A DNA stretch of 16,284 nt from Pseudomonadota bacterium (lineage in GTDB: Bacteria; Pseudomonadota; Alphaproteobacteria; Rhizobiales; Rhizobiaceae): assembly GCA_023387775.1 (NCBI GenBank), contig JAEWHN010000130.1, forward strand, positions 1 to 16,284, given 5' to 3'. The notes under the pieces were generated by a model, which saw only the letters and a program-made list of their open reading frames with translations, had not been told where the DNA came from and did no database searches. The translations under genes and the position numbers were made by a program. Shown here piece after piece: positions 14,476 through 16,284 of this stretch (the first letter of the stretch is position 1; each line of letters opens with the position of its first letter).

Positions 14476-14636
14476 TGTTCGTTGCAGGTTCCGACAACTT
14501 CCAAGGCGATCATCGACCCGTCTTGCGCCGGACCACCTTCCTATCGATCAGCCAGAATTCGCCTTCCATGAGCACACTGCCCTGTTTTTAAGCAGCCGGA
14601 TTGGGTTTGGAGCTTGGTGCTTAAATCTCGGCGCGG

Positions 14637-14666
14637 CTGCCCCGCATGATGTTCCGCTAGGGGCAG
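14637..14666. repeat. Inverted repeat with 7-base arms
   Basis: CTGCCCC (14637-14643) and GGGGCAG (14660-14666) are exact inverse complements around a 16-base loop, about 160 bases after the ThDP-enzyme stop. There is no T-run next to it, so it is not a typical intrinsic terminator. It may be a weak terminator or a remnant. Confidence 0.4.
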
Positions 14667-15017
14667 AACGAGTTATCGTTGATGACCCGGTAACGGCTGA
14701 GGGCTCCATTGCGCCTTGCGATCAGGACCTCAAGGCATCCTGTGCGCTGATGGTCAATCGGCACGAGCGGGTGAGCGCACCGGGCCTAAGGAGCCTCCGC
14801 GATCTCGAGCAAAGGCCTAGGCTGTAAAGCTGACGTCAACGACTGACATGAAGCGTGACGGCTATCTCCAGCGTGGTTGCCGCCACACCACAGGCGTTTC
14901 GGAGGCCATTCGAACGTGCTTTCGGAACGCCAATATGGCGGCCGTCAACGGACCGTCTGGTTTCAGCCGAGTTCTGCGGTGAGCTGCCGTTCGGCTTCCG
15001 ACGTCATTTCGGTCATT

Positions 15018-15052
15018 CGCGGCTGAGTTTCGGAATCCCGAAAGCAGCCGCG
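15018..15052. repeat. Strong bipartite palindrome, 14 paired bases and a 4-base loop
   Basis: CGCGGCTG (15018-15025) pairs with CAGCCGCG (15045-15052), and inside it TTTCGG (15028-15033) pairs with CCGAAA (15038-15043) around AATC. Only an AG/G internal loop interrupts the stem. No gene start or stop is near. The shape resembles REP- or RIME-like intergenic palindromes known in rhizobia, but I cannot assign it to a family. Confidence 0.6.
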
Positions 15053-15314
15053 CGCCTCCATACCCGCGATAGCAGCTCCGCGCCGATATTCGGACCACCG
15101 CCGAGCGCCTGTAGCCGCCAGAAGACGTTTCACAGAACCTCAGGCGCTTCGATGTCCACCGGCGAAATGTTAGGGAAAGCCTGTCAGGCCGCCACGACGG
15201 CTCAGAGATGTGATGCTACACAGAACCGGCAGCAGCTCATGAGCAGGGGGGCAAATGAATAGCACCAGAGATCCGGCAACCACAGGAACGCTGACGCCGC
15301 GAGTAACCCATCAA

Positions 15315-15349
15315 GTTTCTCCTCGGCCATAATTGGCCAGTCGAGAAAC
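15315..15349. repeat. Nested inverted repeat
   Basis: GTTTCTC (15315-15321) and GAGAAAC (15343-15349) are exact inverse complements. Inside them GGCCA (15325-15329) pairs with TGGCC (15334-15338) around TAAT. The two stems are separated by a short asymmetric internal loop. No T-run follows on either strand. This could be a structured RNA element or a protein-binding palindrome. Confidence 0.5.
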
Positions 15350-15798
15350 GGAAAACGTCAAGGCAGGGGCCGAATGCTGCCCGGCAGATAGCACCAGTAA
15401 CCTGTCAGATAGCGTACATTGACCAGGTCAGCCGGAGGTACGAAGGTCAGCCATTCGGCCCCATCGGCGCTGACGCCGGACAGATCGCATCGTTCGACAC
15501 AACAGTTCGAGGCTTTTGCGGCGCGCCGCAGATGTGGCTCCACGCTCGCAGAAGCCAGCACTTGCCTGGCGACCAGCCCGAGGCAGCGCTGCGGCCTCCA
15601 GATCGGCAGCCAGTCGGCCGCTGTCTCAACGCCGGCTGCCGGCAGGATTTGTCGCGGCGCCGAAGAAGGTTGATCCCCTGAGGCACTGCCGTGTCCCAGA
15701 GCATCGGCCGTTTCGTCAAGCAACGCCGGAACCGAGCGTGCACACGGGTAAGCTGGAGTTAAGTGTTGCTTCCTATTGTGCGCCCGGCGTTGCTCTAG

Positions 15799-15820
15799 GG
15801 AGCCGCTTCGACACGGCTCC
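15799..15820 (+). promoter_or_regulatory. Hairpin just upstream of the last gene start
   Basis: GGAGCCG (15799-15805) pairs with CGGCTCC (15814-15820) around an 8-base loop, ending seven bases before the ATG at 15828. The only SD-like bases nearby (AGGGAG, 15797-15802) fall in the left arm. It could modulate initiation or be incidental. Confidence 0.35.
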
Positions 15821-15827
15821 GATCGGG

Positions 15828-16284
15828 ATGAGCAGCATGGATAAGCAGCAGATTTGGGATCAGGTGCGGTCACAAGCCATTGCCACGCCTTCGATCTACG
15901 GGGCCGTGGATTTTAATGCCGTGCCGGAGCGCTTTGCCGGAACTGCCGGTGATCCGAATGAACTGCGATCTGCAAGCGAGGCAGAGCGTGCCCAGCTTCT
16001 CGCTGATGACGACCTGATGACACTCATCCGCGCCTACACTTTCATGGGCGATCGCGTGGCCGATCCTTATGCCGCCCTGATGCCGGAACATGGCTTCAAG
16101 CGCCTGATCGACATGGTCGATCAGGCCTGCAAGCACGGCATTGATTCCGTTGCCGACGCCCCGGCGGAACTGCGCACCTTCATCGCGGCGATGGAAACGG
16201 TGCCCGATTGGCTGGACATGGCGATGGTCGAGGAAGGAGCTCGTCTCGAGCGGGCGGCTATGGCGATCATGAGCCCCATTGCCA
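15828..16284 (+). CDS. MpaB-family (DUF2236, rubber-oxygenase-like) protein, 5' part only
   Basis: The frame opens at ATG 15828 (MSSMDKQQIW) and stays open to the window edge, giving 152 residues of a protein that should be roughly twice that length or more. An ATG at 15837 is the alternative start; ribosome sites for both are weak. The text IYGAVDFNAVPERF, RAYTFMGDRVADPYAALMPEHGF and VPDWLDMAMVEEGARLER is characteristic, as far as I recall, of bacterial oxygenase MpaB-family proteins (DUF2236). That group includes the fungal MpaB oxygenase and the latex clearing protein, both haem or metal oxygenases. The region that would hold the key His residues is beyond the edge, so activity cannot be judged. 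It is separated from the catabolic cluster by 1.35 kb and probably belongs to another unit. Confidence 0.8.
   Translation, partial: MSSMDKQQIWDQVRSQAIATPSIYGAVDFNAVPERFAGTAGDPNELRSASEAERAQLLADDDLMTLIRAYTFMGDRVADPYAALMPEHGFKRLIDMVDQACKHGIDSVADAPAELRTFIAAMETVPDWLDMAMVEEGARLERAAMAIMSPIA

Larger units (their letters stand above)
14476..15827. other. 1.35 kb without a convincing gene; rich in inverted repeats
   Basis: Open frames here (for example 14855-15262 plus and 15358-15873 minus) have biased, low-complexity translations with no recognisable motif, no good ribosome site, and overlapping frames of similar length on both strands. The stretch holds at least three strong inverted repeats (14637-14666, 15018-15052, 15315-15349), plus a hairpin just before the last gene. 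No tRNA, transposase or integrase could be recognised. It may be decayed DNA, an insertion scar, or hold an unrecognised RNA. Confidence 0.5.

Noticed and set aside
14855..15262. 135-codon plus-strand open frame in the gene-poor region
   Set aside because: No ribosome site, Arg/Ser/Pro-biased text and no recognisable motif; it also runs through the strong palindrome at 15018-15052.
14476..15827. Search for tRNA genes, transposase remnants or attachment sites that would mark an island end
   Set aside because: No cloverleaf-like sequence, transposase motif or paired direct repeats could be recognised by eye; an automated tRNA and IS search would be needed to exclude them.
15358..15873. 171-codon minus-strand open frame before the MpaB-family gene
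   Set aside because: It overlaps the start of the well-supported plus-strand gene, has a Cys/Ala/Arg-rich translation with no motif, and competing frames of similar length exist.

Overview
The window is high-GC DNA with the gene content and coding style of a soil or plant-associated alphaproteobacterium, probably Hyphomicrobiales (Rhizobium/Mesorhizobium-like). Signs of this are long GC-rich open frames on both strands, a complete dipeptide/oligopeptide-type ABC importer beside an IclR regulator, and many overlapping stop/start codons. The genus is an inference from style, not from a marker gene. No rRNA, tRNA, CRISPR array or intact mobile element was seen.

Layout: (1) 1-720 is gene debris on the minus strand: a broken gene of an uncharacterised family with an in-frame stop and a frameshift, preceded by a remnant of about 18 codons resembling the Q-loop region of a GlnQ-type amino-acid ABC ATPase. 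(2) 720-8155 (minus) is one tight operon, in order of transcription: two permeases, a fused double ATPase, a Tat-type family 5 solute-binding protein, a polysaccharide-deacetylase/cyclic-imidase-like hydrolase and two tandem short-chain dehydrogenases. Four of its junctions are 4-base ATGA overlaps. A possible 44-codon leader ORF precedes it with the same overlap. (3) 8156-8414 is a control region with a good minus-strand promoter and a strong palindrome. (4) 8415-9191 (plus) is an IclR-family regulator. (5) 9214-12726 (minus) is an Old Yellow Enzyme followed by a large penicillin-acylase-family Ntn hydrolase with no visible signal peptide. (6) 12907-14475 (plus) is a ThDP-dependent enzyme of the benzoylformate decarboxylase/acetolactate synthase type, divergent from the OYE gene. 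(7) 14476-15827 has no convincing gene but several strong inverted repeats. (8) 15828-end (plus) is the start of an MpaB/DUF2236 (rubber-oxygenase-like) protein, cut by the window edge.

The best observation is that the palindrome between the ABC operon and iclR (8311-8337) recurs, 20 of 23 bases identical, in the OYE/ThDP-enzyme divergent promoter (12796-12818, opposite strand), where it covers a predicted -35 box. This suggests one IclR regulon of three transcription units. Read together, the genes suggest import of a peptide-like or N-acylated compound, hydrolysis of amide or imide bonds in the cytoplasm (acylase, deacetylase-like enzyme), redox steps (two SDRs, OYE) and cleavage or ligation of a 2-oxo acid by the ThDP enzyme. 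The substrate cannot be named from sequence.
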